From positions 62,001 through 126,000 of the forward strand of contig NZ_OAOF01000010.1 of assembly GCF_900205965.1 (NCBI RefSeq): a DNA stretch of 64,000 nucleotides. The letters are read 5' to 3'. The stretch is from Lacrimispora amygdalina. GTDB taxonomy: Bacteria; Bacillota; Clostridia; Lachnospirales; Lachnospiraceae. How positions within the stretch are numbered: position 1 is the stretch's first letter; each line of letters opens with the position of its first letter. The translations under genes were made by a program, and so were the position numbers. The notes beneath the pieces are model-generated. The model searched no databases, was not told the DNA's origin, and saw nothing but the letters and a program-made list of their open reading frames with translations. Shown here piece by piece: positions 7,944 through 16,342 of this stretch.

Positions 7944-10237
7944 AGAAGATTTTTATGAACAGCAAATTAAAAGGAAGGATTTTAGCAGATCGTTCCCGTC
8001 ACAATGAAACAAAACAAAGGCTGACTCAGGCTGCAAATGCAAGTAGAGAACAGGTACTGAATGCATTAGGCACTTTTGAAGAAGGACTTACAGAACAAAT
8101 GGCAGAAAAATCAAGGGAAACTTTTGGAAACAATGTGATTACTCATGGCAAGAAGGACTCCGTATGGAAGCGGATCTGGGCTGCATTTGTCAATCCGTTT
8201 ACGTCAATCCTGTTCCTCCTGACAGTCGTCTCTGTATTTACAGATATTATTTATGCAGAACCTGGGAACAAAAGCTTTACTACAGTTATTATTATTACTG
8301 CAATGGTGATGATTTCCGGGATTCTGCGCTTTGTTCAGGAAACAAGAAGCGGCAATGCGGCAGCCAGGCTTTCCCAGATGATTCACACAACCACCTGTGT
8401 GGAGAGAAAGGAAACAGGAAGCCGGGAGATTCCTTTAGAGGATGTAGTTGTGGGGGATATTATCCATCTCTCAGCAGGAGATATGGTACCTGCAGATGTA
8501 CGGATTCTCAATTCCAGAGATTTATTTATCAGTCAGTCAGCGCTGACCGGAGAGAGTGAACCGGTAGAGAAACTGGCATGGAATGAATCCAATACAAATG
8601 TGCTCACTGAGATGACTGATCTGGCTTTTATGGGAACCAATGTCATAAGTGGGAGCGCAAAAGCAGTTGCTTCTGCGGTTGGAAATGATACGGTGTTAGG
8701 AACGGTCGCGAAGGATCTGACTGTAAAGCCGCCGATGACTGGTTTTGAACGGGGAGTGAATTCTGTCTCCTGGGTACTGATCCGTTTTATGCTGATTATG
8801 GTGCCTGTTGTACTTTTTATCAACGGATTTACCAAAGGTGACTGGCTGGATGCAACGCTCTTTGCTATCTCTATCGCAGTGGGGCTCACCCCCGAGATGC
8901 TGCCCATGATTGTAACCACCTCTCTTGCACGGGGAGCAGTTGCCATGAGCAGAAAAAAGGTGATTATTAAAAATCTCAACGCTATACAGAATTTAGGTTC
9001 CATTGACATTCTTTGCACGGATAAAACAGGAACCCTGACACAGGATAAAGTCGTTTTGGAGTATCACCTTGATATTCACGGAAAGGAAGATGACAGAGTT
9101 CTCCGCCACGCATTTTTAAACAGCTATTATCAGACGGGACTTAAAAACCTCATTGATCTGGCAATCATTTCAAAGAACCGGGAGCTTGAGCAGAGCCATC
9201 TTGAAACTGCATACACGAAGGTGGATGAGATCCCCTTTGATTTTAACCGCCGCCGTATGAGTGTGGTAGTCTCAGATACCGGCGGGAAGACCCAGATGAT
9301 AACAAAGGGAGCTGTGGAAGAAATGCTCAAATGCTGCTCCTTTGCAGAATATAATGGAAATGTTGAGCCGCTTACAGAAGAGATACGGGAATTTGTTTTA
9401 TCCAAATCAAATGAGCTCAATGCAGATGGAATGCGTGTGATTGCCGTAGCCCACAAGACAAATCCCGCACCGGAAGGCCAGTTTTCTGTTTCCGATGAGG
9501 CAGATATGGTACTGATCGGATATCTGGCTTTTTTAGATCCGCCCAAAGAAACAACCGCCCAGGCAGTAAAGGCACTTTATGAGTATGGTGTAGATGTTAA
9601 AATACTGACCGGAGATAATGAAAAGGTAACCTGCTGTATCTGCAGACAGGTTGGGCTTGCGGTAAATGAGCTCCTTCTGGGATCTGAGATTGATGAGCTT
9701 GATGACAGGGAGCTGGCCCAAAAAGCGCAGAGCATTACAGTTTTTGCTAAATTATCTCCCTCCCAGAAAGCCAGAGTAGTGAGAGTTCTCAGAGAAAACG
9801 GTCATATCGTAGGTTATATGGGAGATGGAATCAATGATGCCTCTGCCATGAAGGCATCGGATGTGGGAATTTCGGTTGATACTGCGGTGGATATTGCAAA
9901 AGAGTCAGCAGATGTGATTCTTCTTGATAAGGATTTAATGGTGCTGGAATCGGGAATTATAGAAGGCAGGAAAACCTATGCCAATATGATAAAATATATT
10001 AAGATGACGGCATCCTCCAACTTTGGAAATATGTTTTCCGTGCTGGCAGCCAGCGCATTCCTTCCCTTTCTTCCTATGGCATCGATTCATTTAATCTTAT
10101 TGAATCTGATTTACGATATTTCCTGTACAGCCATTCCGTGGGATAATGTTGATAAGGAATATTTATTAAAGCCAAGAAAATGGGATGCATCGTCTGTGGG
10201 TGGTCTTATCAAAGCCTTCCATGGAAGCCACGAATAA
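7940..10237 (+). CDS. mgtA: Magnesium-translocating P-type ATPase MgtA, C-terminally truncated
   Basis: P3B-type ATPase that imports Mg2+ with its gradient at the cost of ATP. The N-terminal cytosolic region, membrane helices 1-2 (about 85-130), the TGES actuator loop near residue 204, helices 3-4 with the GLTPEMLP metal site near residue 316, the phosphorylation motif DKTGTLT (Asp361), TGDN and GDGINDA, and helices 5-6 are all present. The protein ends at 765 residues, just after the [17 protein letters not shown]...KPRKW motif. Relatives of about 890 residues continue for another 120 or so with helices 7-10, which are missing here, so function is doubtful. The ATG at 7940 is preferred to one at 7925 because GGAGG (7927-7931) precedes it by 8 bases. 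It is controlled by the M-box leader. Confidence 0.85.
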   Translation: MKKIFMNSKLKGRILADRSRHNETKQRLTQAANASREQVLNALGTFEEGLTEQMAEKSRETFGNNVITHGKKDSVWKRIWAAFVNPFTSILFLLTVVSVFTDIIYAEPGNKSFTTVIIITAMVMISGILRFVQETRSGNAAARLSQMIHTTTCVERKETGSREIPLEDVVVGDIIHLSAGDMVPADVRILNSRDLFISQSALTGESEPVEKLAWNESNTNVLTEMTDLAFMGTNVISGSAKAVASAVGNDTVLGTVAKDLTVKPPMTGFERGVNSVSWVLIRFMLIMVPVVLFINGFTKGDWLDATLFAISIAVGLTPEMLPMIVTTSLARGAVAMSRKKVIIKNLNAIQNLGSIDILCTDKTGTLTQDKVVLEYHLDIHGKEDDRVLRHAFLNSYYQTGLKNLIDLAIISKNRELEQSHLETAYTKVDEIPFDFNRRRMSVVVSDTGGKTQMITKGAVEEMLKCCSFAEYNGNVEPLTEEIREFVLSKSNELNADGMRVIAVAHKTNPAPEGQFSVSDEADMVLIGYLAFLDPPKETTAQAVKALYEYGVDVKILTGDNEKVTCCICRQVGLAVNELLLGSEIDELDDRELAQKAQSITVFAKLSPSQKARVVRVLRENGHIVGYMGDGINDASAMKASDVGISVDTAVDIAKESADVILLDKDLMVLESGIIEGRKTYANMIKYIKMTASSNFGNMFSVLAASAFLPFLPMASIHLILLNLIYDISCTAIPWDNVDKEYLLKPRKWDASSVGGLIKAFHGSHE

Positions 10238-10390
10238 AGAAAGGAAGATCCAAATGAAAATTATTATGTATGGATCCCTCTGTTTATTCTGGAAGACGGG
10301 ACTCAGACCTTTGATATGGCTGACTTTATGGAAGAGATAAAGTCCCGGCCGGTTCAAAATGCCTGCTCCATTGACGGCAAAGGGTGCTGA
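10238..10390 (+). other. Unidentified coding-like stretch after mgtA
   Basis: Directly after the mgtA TAA the same frame stays open for 50 codons. It reads like ordinary protein (NYYVWIPLFILEDGTQTFDMADFMEEIKS) and stops at 10388. It has no start of its own and does not resemble the missing MgtA helices. It may be a remnant of a deleted gene joined to mgtA by the event that removed the mgtA 3' end. I do not recognise the family. Confidence 0.3.
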
Positions 10391-10445
10391 TAAGCGGTTT
10401 TTTCATATGCTGTATCAGGATAACAATTATATCAGGAGGTATTTT

Positions 10446-10955
10446 ATGAATACGTTTCAAACCATTACTGCAAAAGAATTTGATTACAATCCATTTCAGT
10501 TAATCGGGGATGAGTGGATGCTGATTACTGCTGAAAAAGACGGGAAGGTAAATACGATGACTGCTTCCTGGGGCGGATTAGGGATTTTATGGAACAGGAG
10601 TGTTGCTTATGCAGTGATCAGAAAGAGTCGTTTTACAAAAGAATTTGTAGATGGAGCGGACCATTTTTCTCTCTCATTTCTGGATCACAAGACATATGCA
10701 AAAGAGTTGGGATATTTAGGCAGCATATCGGGAAGAGACGAAGATAAGATTAAAAAGACCGGGGTAACGGTGAATCATGAGGACGGAGTCCCGTTTATTT
10801 ACGAAGCTTCCAGAGTTTTAATCTGTGAGAAACTGTTTGTAACAGATATGAAGCCGGAGAATTTTGTGCTACCTGAAATCGATAGTAAATTTTATGCAGA
10901 TAAAGATTATCACTATCTGTATATTGGAGGCATCACAAAGATACTGAGCAGATAA
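10446..10955 (+). CDS. Flavin reductase-like, FMN-binding split-barrel protein
   Basis: A 169-residue protein of the flavin-reductase/FMN-binding split-barrel type. It has the N-terminal NPFQLIGDEWMLITAEKDGKVNTMTASWGGLGILWNR segment, where residues after the 'TASWG' strand contact the flavin phosphate, and an ending KDYHYLYIGGI strand. Such proteins bind FMN and reduce flavin or act as small oxidoreductases; the substrate is unknown. An upstream in-frame extension to 10359 exists, but AGGAGG lies just before the ATG at 10446, so this start is chosen. A diverged scrap of a related gene (the GLGILWNRSVAYAV part) occurs at 15236-15320. Confidence 0.8.
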   Translation: MNTFQTITAKEFDYNPFQLIGDEWMLITAEKDGKVNTMTASWGGLGILWNRSVAYAVIRKSRFTKEFVDGADHFSLSFLDHKTYAKELGYLGSISGRDEDKIKKTGVTVNHEDGVPFIYEASRVLICEKLFVTDMKPENFVLPEIDSKFYADKDYHYLYIGGITKILSR

Positions 10956-11023
10956 ATGACTGGCGGGCATACATAGGATTCCGAAAATGACGTATCATAA
11001 ATAAAAAAGAAAGGAGCCTGTTT

Positions 11024-11158
11024 ATGCCAAAAGACAGTCAGCCGGATAATAAGGAAGCCAGAATGGAAAAATGCAATGGTCAGACGCCTATAACAAGAGA
11101 GAATCAGAATAAGAATAAAAATGCAAAGCGTAAGTCCATTAAGCATAATGATGTTTAA
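11024..11158 (+). CDS. Small Lys/Asn/Gln-rich hydrophilic protein
   Basis: A 44-residue ORF begins at ATG 11024 after AAGGAG (11011-11016). It reads MPKDSQPDNKEARMEKCNGQ and then a Lys/Asn-rich tail, ending KHNDV. It is highly charged, has no hydrophobic core and contains a single Cys. A strong hairpin follows directly. Small basic hydrophilic proteins of this kind are common in spore-forming Clostridia, some of them spore components, but I cannot assign a family. Ribosome site and terminator support a real gene. Confidence 0.5.
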   Translation: MPKDSQPDNKEARMEKCNGQTPITRENQNKNKNAKRKSIKHNDV

Positions 11159-11165
11159 CTAGTAT

Positions 11166-11204
11166 GCCAAACCCCCCATAGATTACAACTCTGGGGGGTT
11201 TGGC
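11166..11204. terminator. 13-bp perfect hairpin after the small hydrophilic ORF
   Basis: GCCAAACCCCCCA (11166-11178) and TGGGGGGTTTGGC (11192-11204) are exact reverse complements around a 13-base loop. There is no long T run after the stem, so it may be a weak, factor-aided or two-way terminator. It separates the small ORF from the tetR promoter. Confidence 0.6.
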
Positions 11205-11226
11205 ACGTTCTGAGATAAATTCTTCA

Positions 11227-11277
11227 TTGACAACTTCTGTCTATTGTGATAATTTGAATATAGACAGAAGTTGTCAA
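11227..11277. promoter_or_regulatory. Perfect 18-bp inverted repeat and promoter(s) of the tetR gene
   Basis: TTGACAACTTCTGTCTAT (11227-11244) returns as its exact reverse complement at 11260-11277, spaced by 15 bases. Each arm begins with a -35 box TTGACA. On the plus strand it is followed after 17 bases by TAATTT (11250-11255); on the minus strand by AATTAT, also after 17. A regulator bound here would cover both promoters. It is probably the operator of the TetR protein encoded 30 bases downstream. Confidence 0.75.
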
Positions 11278-11307
11278 TCGCAAGTGTGATAGAAGGGAGG
11301 CTGCAGG

Positions 11308-11919
11308 ATGGATATAGAGCGTTTTTCCAATATCGACCTGGAAAACGAAAAGGTGCTTCGTATTGTAAATTGTGGATTTGAGGTGTTTGCGAAAAATAAT
11401 TTTGAAAAGGCGTCAACAAACTTAATCGTGGAAAAGGCAGAGATTTCCAGAGGTCTTTTATATCATTATTTTAAAAGTAAGAGCGAGCTTTATGAATTCC
11501 TTTTATACTTTTCTGGAAAACAAGTTTTAAGTAACATAGTGGATTCGGTTGACTGGTCCAATACCGACTTTCTATTGCGGATCAGGCAGGCTTTGGTTTC
11601 TAAAATAGATACTCTTGCCAAATATCCATATCTTTACGAATTTTGTGACAAATATGCAAGAGATTATGCGGAGGAATTGAAACAAAAATTAATACCTGGA
11701 ATACAAAAACGCATATTTGAGGAGAATCTTGATTTTTCACAGCTTCGCAAGGAAGTTGACCCAGAAATGATGAAAAGTACCATAATCAATACTTTGAGTA
11801 AAATTACAACTTCAATGTTTAGAGACGGATCTGGGCTTAGTAAAACAGAAAAAATGAAGCTTGCAACAGCAGAAATAGATAAATATCTGCAATTTTTTAG
11901 AATTGTGTTTTATATATGA
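11308..11919 (+). CDS. TetR family transcriptional regulator
   Basis: A 203-residue repressor. The helix-turn-helix lies near residues 30-70: FEVFAKNNFEKASTNLIVEKAEISRGLLYHYFKSKSELYEFLL is a textbook TetR DNA-binding domain. The rest is an all-helical ligand domain without a recognisable specificity. GGGAGG precedes the start. The 18-bp inverted repeat just upstream is its likely operator, giving self-control. The PEP-synthase-like gene follows after 12 bases and is probably co-transcribed and induced with it. Confidence 0.88.
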   Translation: MDIERFSNIDLENEKVLRIVNCGFEVFAKNNFEKASTNLIVEKAEISRGLLYHYFKSKSELYEFLLYFSGKQVLSNIVDSVDWSNTDFLLRIRQALVSKIDTLAKYPYLYEFCDKYARDYAEELKQKLIPGIQKRIFEENLDFSQLRKEVDPEMMKSTIINTLSKITTSMFRDGSGLSKTEKMKLATAEIDKYLQFFRIVFYI

Positions 11920-11931
11920 TGGAGGTATGCC

Positions 11932-14103
11932 ATGAATAAAGTTTATAATTTCGGCTCAAAAACCATACCCCTGCTTTCAGAGGCTGGCGGTAAGGCAAAG
12001 GCACTGATTGAAACTACAAATGCAGGTTTTCCTGTACCCGATGGACTTGTTCTGACAGTGGAGTTTTTTGCAGCATGGACAGATAAAATCAAGAAAACTG
12101 AGGAATGGAAGTCTCTGCTTTCAGATGTCACAAAGGATAAGTGCGATGATTTAAAAACATTAGCAGAAAACCTGACGTTTGATAAGGAACAAAGATTGCT
12201 GCTTTCAGATGAATTAAAAAACATTAATTCAGATATTTATGCTGTTCGTTCTTCTTCTCCTGAAGAGGATTTGGAGGGAACCAGCTTTGCAGGAATGTAT
12301 GAAACATTTTTAGGAGTCACTCCTGATATGCTGGAAAAGTTTATTGCAAGGGCGTTTGCCTCCATGCTGGATTACCGGGTACTGGAATATAAGGCACAAC
12401 ACAATCTTTGTCTTGCAAACACAAAGATTGCCGTAATTATTCAGAAACAGCTTTATTCTGCTATAAGTGGGATAGGTTTTTCGGTAAACCCTCAAAACAA
12501 CAGCTATGACGAGGTAATGATAAACGCTTCCTTTGGTTTAGGAGAGTATGTTGTTGGCGGGAAGGTTTCCTCCGACCATTACATCGTAAATACCGCGCAA
12601 AACAAGATCACCTCAAAGAAAATTAAAGATAAAAAAATTGCGCTTCATATCCATAAAAACGGTGGAACAACAGAATCTGTTTGTGATCACCCAGACAAAC
12701 AGGCACTCACGGATGATCAGATCTTAGAGCTTGCAAACCTTATTAAAGAATGTGAATCATACTATGGTAAACCTGTGGATACAGAATGGGCATATGAAAA
12801 TGACAGGCTGTATCTGTTGCAGTCCCGCCCGATTACTACATGTTTTCCCGTTTACAAAGAATTATTGAGCAAACCAAATGAGCGAAAAGAGCTTTACCTT
12901 GATATCGTAAAAATGTCACAAGGGTTCCAATGGTCTATGAGTGAGCTTGGCTGTGATATATTTTGTGAGCTTATAAGTAAGGCAAAGCAGGGCTTATTTC
13001 CCATAGGAAGGGATGGAGCGGTTTACGGGTGTCATGGAAGGGTTTATATACTTCTTGGAAATTTAGGCAGGATTTTAGGCGAATCTAATGTTAAAAAAAT
13101 TATTTCTTCGGTTGATCCATCCTTTACAAAAGTCTTTTCATCTTTCGTATTCAAAAATTATTTTCCTAAACACAGGCCCCCAAAAATGAAAGGTATTGTG
13201 GGAAAATCTTTCATGCTTGGAGCAAGACTTAGTCCCTCAATGATCTCCGCGGCTATTGATTTTGATAAAACAATTAATGATTATTATAAAACAACCGATT
13301 ACTGCTTAAAAAAATTGGATAGCCTTCGTAATAGTAAAGAGAATTTTATCGGACAGATTAATGCTGCTTTTGAGGTGTTTAATATTATGGTGTCCAAAAT
13401 GATGCCCATACTGCTTGCGGTGAACGCCACTTCGTCGTTGATGAAAATGTTTCACGATAAAAGCCTGGAAGATGATATTCTCGCACTTAATATGGATTTA
13501 AAGGGGAACCCCACAAGTGAAATGGGTTATAAACAAGTTGAACTTGCTTCCTTTCCTGAGTTTATTGCAGTCAACAGCTTTGAGGAATTTTCCCGTAAAC
13601 TGAATAACAGAGGTTTTTCTGCGGAGTTTACCGGGGTCTATAATGAGTACATGAGGTTATATGGCTGCCGTGGCATCGGTGAGATAGATATTGCCAGTGA
13701 GAGAACCTACGAAAACTTAGAAAGATTCTATACCATTCTAAAGCAGATTAATATTTCTGACAATGCGTTAATTAAGGTGCAGGAGAGAAAAAAAGCAGCA
13801 TATCACAGACTTTTAAACCAGGCCAAGAAGATAGGAAAAGAGAAAAAATTCATAAAACTGGCAAAACAGCTTCAGTGGATGGGGCTTCGTGAACATCCGA
13901 AATATATGTATGTGTATGCTGTTGATGTATTAAGGCACAATGCTCTGAAAATTGCGGAGAAATTTGTTTCAGATGGCAGACTTAACAGGGTAGAGGATAT
14001 ATTTTTTCTCACGAGAGAACAAATTGAAAAAGGACAAAACAATAAAAATATAAATATTGGTTTATTTGTGAACGAAGAAAAGAAAATGCGACTGAAACGA
14101 TAA
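11932..14103 (+). pseudogene. PEP synthase / rifampicin phosphotransferase-like gene lacking the phosphohistidine domain
   Basis: A 723-residue frame begins with the pyruvate-phosphate-dikinase ATP-grasp domain: GGKAKALIETTNAGFPVPDGLVLT, YAVRSSSPEEDLEGTSFAGMYETFL and WAYENDRLYLLQSRPIT (about residues 1-300). A middle helical domain follows as in PEP-synthase-like and rifampicin phosphotransferase proteins, through EDIFFLTREQIEKG near 700. The frame then ends in NEEKKMRLKR. The swivelling domain with the catalytic His should follow here, but only its last 30 residues survive, in another frame at 14085-14177. Full-length relatives have roughly 850-870 residues. Without the His the phosphate transfer cannot work, so I call it a pseudogene by internal deletion. 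It may still make a stable fragment. Confidence 0.8.
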
Positions 14104-14177
14104 AAGACGGAGATTTACTTGAGGTTGACGGAACAAATGGATTTGTAAAAATCATTAAAGAAAAGACATTGGATTAA
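14085..14177 (+). pseudogene. Residual C-terminus of the swivelling phosphohistidine domain
   Basis: In the frame shifted from the gene above, the bases read NATETIKDGDLLEVDGTNG, then a short KIIKEK tail and a stop. ATxxIKDGDLxxVDGxxGxVxI is the standard end of PEP-utilising swivelling domains. Its frame differs from that of the upstream part, so an internal deletion removed the His-bearing region and shifted the frame. The joint lies around 14080-14090. Confidence 0.75.
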
Positions 14178-14198
14178 TAAAAATGATGTGATATATTT

Positions 14199-14220
14199 AA
14201 ACAGGGACAAACCCTGTTTT
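14199..14220 (+). terminator. Intrinsic terminator before the flavodoxin/ferredoxin gene
   Basis: AAACAGGG (14199-14206), loop ACAAA, CCCTGTTT (14212-14219), running into T residues. It would end the tetR/PEP-synthase-like transcript. Confidence 0.65.
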
Positions 14221-14259
14221 GGATAGTAAAATAAGGGGAAGAAATGTGGAGGAAAAGTG

Positions 14260-15036
14260 ATGGATAGAAAATTAACGATAATTTATTTTAGTCCGACTGA
14301 TACAACTAAAAAGATTGTAAATGCGATAGCTAAGGGAATGGGTGATAATTGTGTTCAGACAATCAATCTGACTGATCCCAGGGCCCGCAGCTTAAATTAT
14401 TCTTTTAAGAAGGACGAGATAATTATAGTAGGGATTCCTGTATATGGTGGAAGGATACCAGGTTTCCTGACCCCTGTATTTGATAATATAAAGGGTGAGA
14501 GTACGCAGGCAGTCTTTGTAGCAGTCTATGGAAACCGAGCTTATGAAGATGCACTATTGGAACTGAAACATACATTTGAAGAGAATGGTTTTGTGGGTTT
14601 GGCAGCAGGAGCGTTTATCGGTGAACACTCAAACACAGAGAAGGTGGCAGGTGGAAGACCGGATGCTCAGGATATTGAAGCAGCGGAAGGGTTCGGAAGA
14701 GAAATTGCCGAGAAAATGAAGAAAAAAAGCATCTCTGGAATAACCGTTAAAGGTGATTACCCGTATAAAGAAAGAAAACCAGCTGTACCGATGGCACCTG
14801 ATACTTCTGAAAGCTGCATACAGTGCGGGATTTGTGCAAAATACTGTCCAATGGAAGCAATCAGTTTCAGTGATGCAAAAATAACAGACCCATTGAAATG
14901 TATTCGCTGCAGCAGCTGTGTAAAGCGCTGTCCCCAGAAAGCGAAAACCTTTCATCATGAAGCTTTTAATAAAATAACGGAATGGCTTATAGAAAATTAC
15001 AGCCAGGACAGAAGTGAGCCTGAATGGTTTATATAA
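14260..15036 (+). CDS. EFR1-type flavodoxin-ferredoxin fusion protein
   Basis: An electron-transfer protein of about 258 residues. The first 160 form a flavodoxin-like domain; YFSPTDTTKKIV near residue 10 is the FMN-phosphate loop and VGIPVYGGRIPGFLTPVF follows near 55. The C-terminus has two [4Fe-4S] motifs: CIQCGICAKYCPMEA (near 187) and CIRCSSCVKRCPQKA (near 215). Such EFR1-family proteins are common in anaerobic Firmicutes and are thought to shuttle electrons between ferredoxin and flavin partners. The ATG at 14260 has GGAGG 7 bases before it; a GTG three bases earlier is too close. The next sequence, 12 bases on, is the ribosome site and start of a broken helicase copy. Confidence 0.85.
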   Translation: MDRKLTIIYFSPTDTTKKIVNAIAKGMGDNCVQTINLTDPRARSLNYSFKKDEIIIVGIPVYGGRIPGFLTPVFDNIKGESTQAVFVAVYGNRAYEDALLELKHTFEENGFVGLAAGAFIGEHSNTEKVAGGRPDAQDIEAAEGFGREIAEKMKKKSISGITVKGDYPYKERKPAVPMAPDTSESCIQCGICAKYCPMEAISFSDAKITDPLKCIRCSSCVKRCPQKAKTFHHEAFNKITEWLIENYSQDRSEPEWFI

Positions 15037-15325
15037 ATCGGAGGTGTCTATGTCAGATCATTCCATGAAACTTTTTCAAACAGATACAAGGAACAGGAGC
15101 TGTCAGTTTGGAATCCGGACCGGATACCACGAAAAAGAGCGGAACCAGATGATTAAGAAGCCTCCGCATTTCTGGTTACAACGCCAGAATCCTTATATCT
15201 GATGTTGACCAGTAAATCTGGACAAAAAATTGACGGACTTGGGATTTTATGGAACAGAAGTGTCGCTTATGCTGTCATCAGACAGAGCCGTTTAACAAAA
15301 GAATCTGTAAATGACCAGAAATGAT
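15030..15325 (+). pseudogene. Mosaic gene scraps: Lhr-helicase 5' pieces joined to a flavin-reductase piece
   Basis: Bases 15030-15091 repeat, with a few changes, the ribosome site and first 14 codons of the intact helicase at 17029 (MSDHSMKLFQTDT). The match then jumps about 300 bases and resumes at 15093-15228, matching about 17369-17508 with small indels that break the frame. At about 15230 it changes to a scrap resembling the middle of the flavin-reductase gene at 10575-10655 (GLGILWNRSVAYAVIR), ending near 15320. No frame is kept across the pieces. It is a decayed mosaic of at least three fragments, and shows that the helicase start once stood directly behind the flavodoxin gene. Confidence 0.8.
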
Positions 15326-15347
15326 GATAGTGACAACGAGCATGAAA

Positions 15348-15376
15348 AAATCCTCAGAGTGCAGCTCTGGGGATTT
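15348..15376 (-). terminator. Terminator of the AT-rich minus-strand gene
   Basis: AAATCCTCAGAG (15348-15359), loop TGCAG, CTCTGGGGATTT (15365-15376): 12 pairs with one G-T. Read on the minus strand the stem is followed by a run of T residues, so it ends the transcript of the gene whose stop is at 15401. Confidence 0.7.
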
Positions 15377-15400
15377 CTTAAACACCCTTTGGGTCAATAA

Positions 15401-16177
15401 TTATTTTTCTACTTTTATATTATCCAAAATAAATGACTTATCTTCATTGATTACAACATCGGCTTTTATAGACCCAATATATTGTGGTGTAGCAATATTA
15501 GTGAAAATAGCTTCTATTCCTAAAGTTATATTTACTCCATTGTCAAAAGAAAATGATACATTGTTACCATAAGAAATTTTTTCGAAATTCCAATTAGAAT
15601 CAGCAAAGTTTTTAAGATCGATGTCATATAAATCTTTTTTATTGATAATTATATCTAAAACATTGTCACTCTGTAATTTGTAGTTGATTGCTTCATTTAA
15701 CTGTTTTTTATAATTATTTGCTGAAAAATTTATAATATTTAAAGAGCTATTAGAGTCCTTAGAGTCCTGGTAAAAACCATATAAATCTTCAATATATACC
15801 TCAGATCCAGATTCAGTATTAAAAGAGCATAATATAATGTCCTCTTGACCTATTTGAATATCTTTTAATTTAGGAAGAACAAACATTGGTGTCATATATT
15901 TGATGTCATATTTTTTTAACTCATTTCCATATCTGACTATGATACCTTTATAGCTATCAGTATTATCATTTATGCCATATATATAGAAATTCTTTTCTGG
16001 AATTTCAGCTAATAAAGGAAATTTAGATTTTTTAAATGTATCTTCATTTGTAATATTCTTATCTAATTTATCAATACTTAACTCTTTATTCGCTTGATGT
16101 TTGCTTAAATATAATATGACTATTCCAGCTAATATAACTGCTATACCCCAAAAAATATACTTTCTTTTAACGTTCAT
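15401..16177 (-). CDS. Membrane-anchored hypothetical protein in AT-rich insert
   Basis: A 258-residue protein that I do not recognise. It begins MNVKRKYIFWGIAVILAGIVIL, a positively charged end followed by one membrane helix, so the remaining 230 residues should lie outside the cell. That part is rich in Asp, Asn, Lys, Ile and Tyr, with no Cys pair and no catalytic motif; the tail GSIKADVVINEDKSFILDNIKVEK looks like beta strands. Coding is far richer in A and T than in the neighbouring genes, which suggests transfer. It has its own promoter (16210-16238) and terminator (15348-15376). The SleB-like hydrolase gene lies upstream on the same strand, separated by a terminator. A surface or cell-envelope role is inference. 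Confidence 0.7.
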   Translation of the reverse strand: MNVKRKYIFWGIAVILAGIVILYLSKHQANKELSIDKLDKNITNEDTFKKSKFPLLAEIPEKNFYIYGINDNTDSYKGIIVRYGNELKKYDIKYMTPMFVLPKLKDIQIGQEDIILCSFNTESGSEVYIEDLYGFYQDSKDSNSSLNIINFSANNYKKQLNEAINYKLQSDNVLDIIINKKDLYDIDLKNFADSNWNFEKISYGNNVSFSFDNGVNITLGIEAIFTNIATPQYIGSIKADVVINEDKSFILDNIKVEK

Positions 16178-16209
16178 ACTTAGTTTCCCTCCTTGATAAT
16201 TTAATTACT

Positions 16210-16238
16210 ATGATAGTTTATGCACAAAATTTTGTCAA
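16210..16238 (-). promoter_or_regulatory. Promoter of the membrane-anchored hypothetical gene
   Basis: On the minus strand TTGACA (16238-16233), a 17-base spacer and TATCAT (16215-16210) form a near-consensus promoter about 33 bases before the ATG. Two copies of a 23-base repeat lie directly upstream of the -35 box. Confidence 0.7.
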
Positions 16239-16241
16239 CTG

Positions 16242-16292
16242 TTGCAACTAATGCTTTATTAACATATGATTGCAACTATTGTTTTATTAACA
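16242..16292. repeat. Two 23-bp imperfect direct repeats upstream of a promoter
   Basis: TTGCAACTAATGCTTTATTA at 16242 recurs at 16270 as TTGCAACTATTGTTTTATTA (two changes); both continue with ACA. The centre-to-centre spacing is 28 bases. They abut the -35 box of the minus-strand gene, so they may bind an activator or repressor in tandem. No third complete copy is seen. Confidence 0.55.
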
Positions 16293-16294
16293 AT

Positions 16295-16334
16295 AAAGTA
16301 AGCTCTAACTGGAGTGTCAGTCGGAGCTTACTTT
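16295..16334 (-). terminator. Terminator of the SleB-like gene
   Basis: AAAGTAAGCTC (16295-16305) pairs with GAGCTTACTTT (16324-16334). On the minus strand it follows the stop at 16343 by a few bases and runs into TTTATTG. Confidence 0.7.
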
Positions 16335-16342
16335 TCTATTAA

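Noticed and set aside
8533..9018. 161-codon minus-strand frame inside mgtA
   Set aside because: Antisense to conserved ATPase motifs, no ribosome site; it arises from codon bias of the plus-strand gene.
15321..15572. 83-codon plus-strand frame at the edge of the AT-rich insert
   Set aside because: It crosses the minus-strand terminator and the end of the 258-residue gene, and has no ribosome site.
16242..16292. Repeat pair considered as a CRISPR seed
   Set aside because: Only two imperfect copies with a 5-base gap, no spacer-like arrangement and no cas gene in the window.
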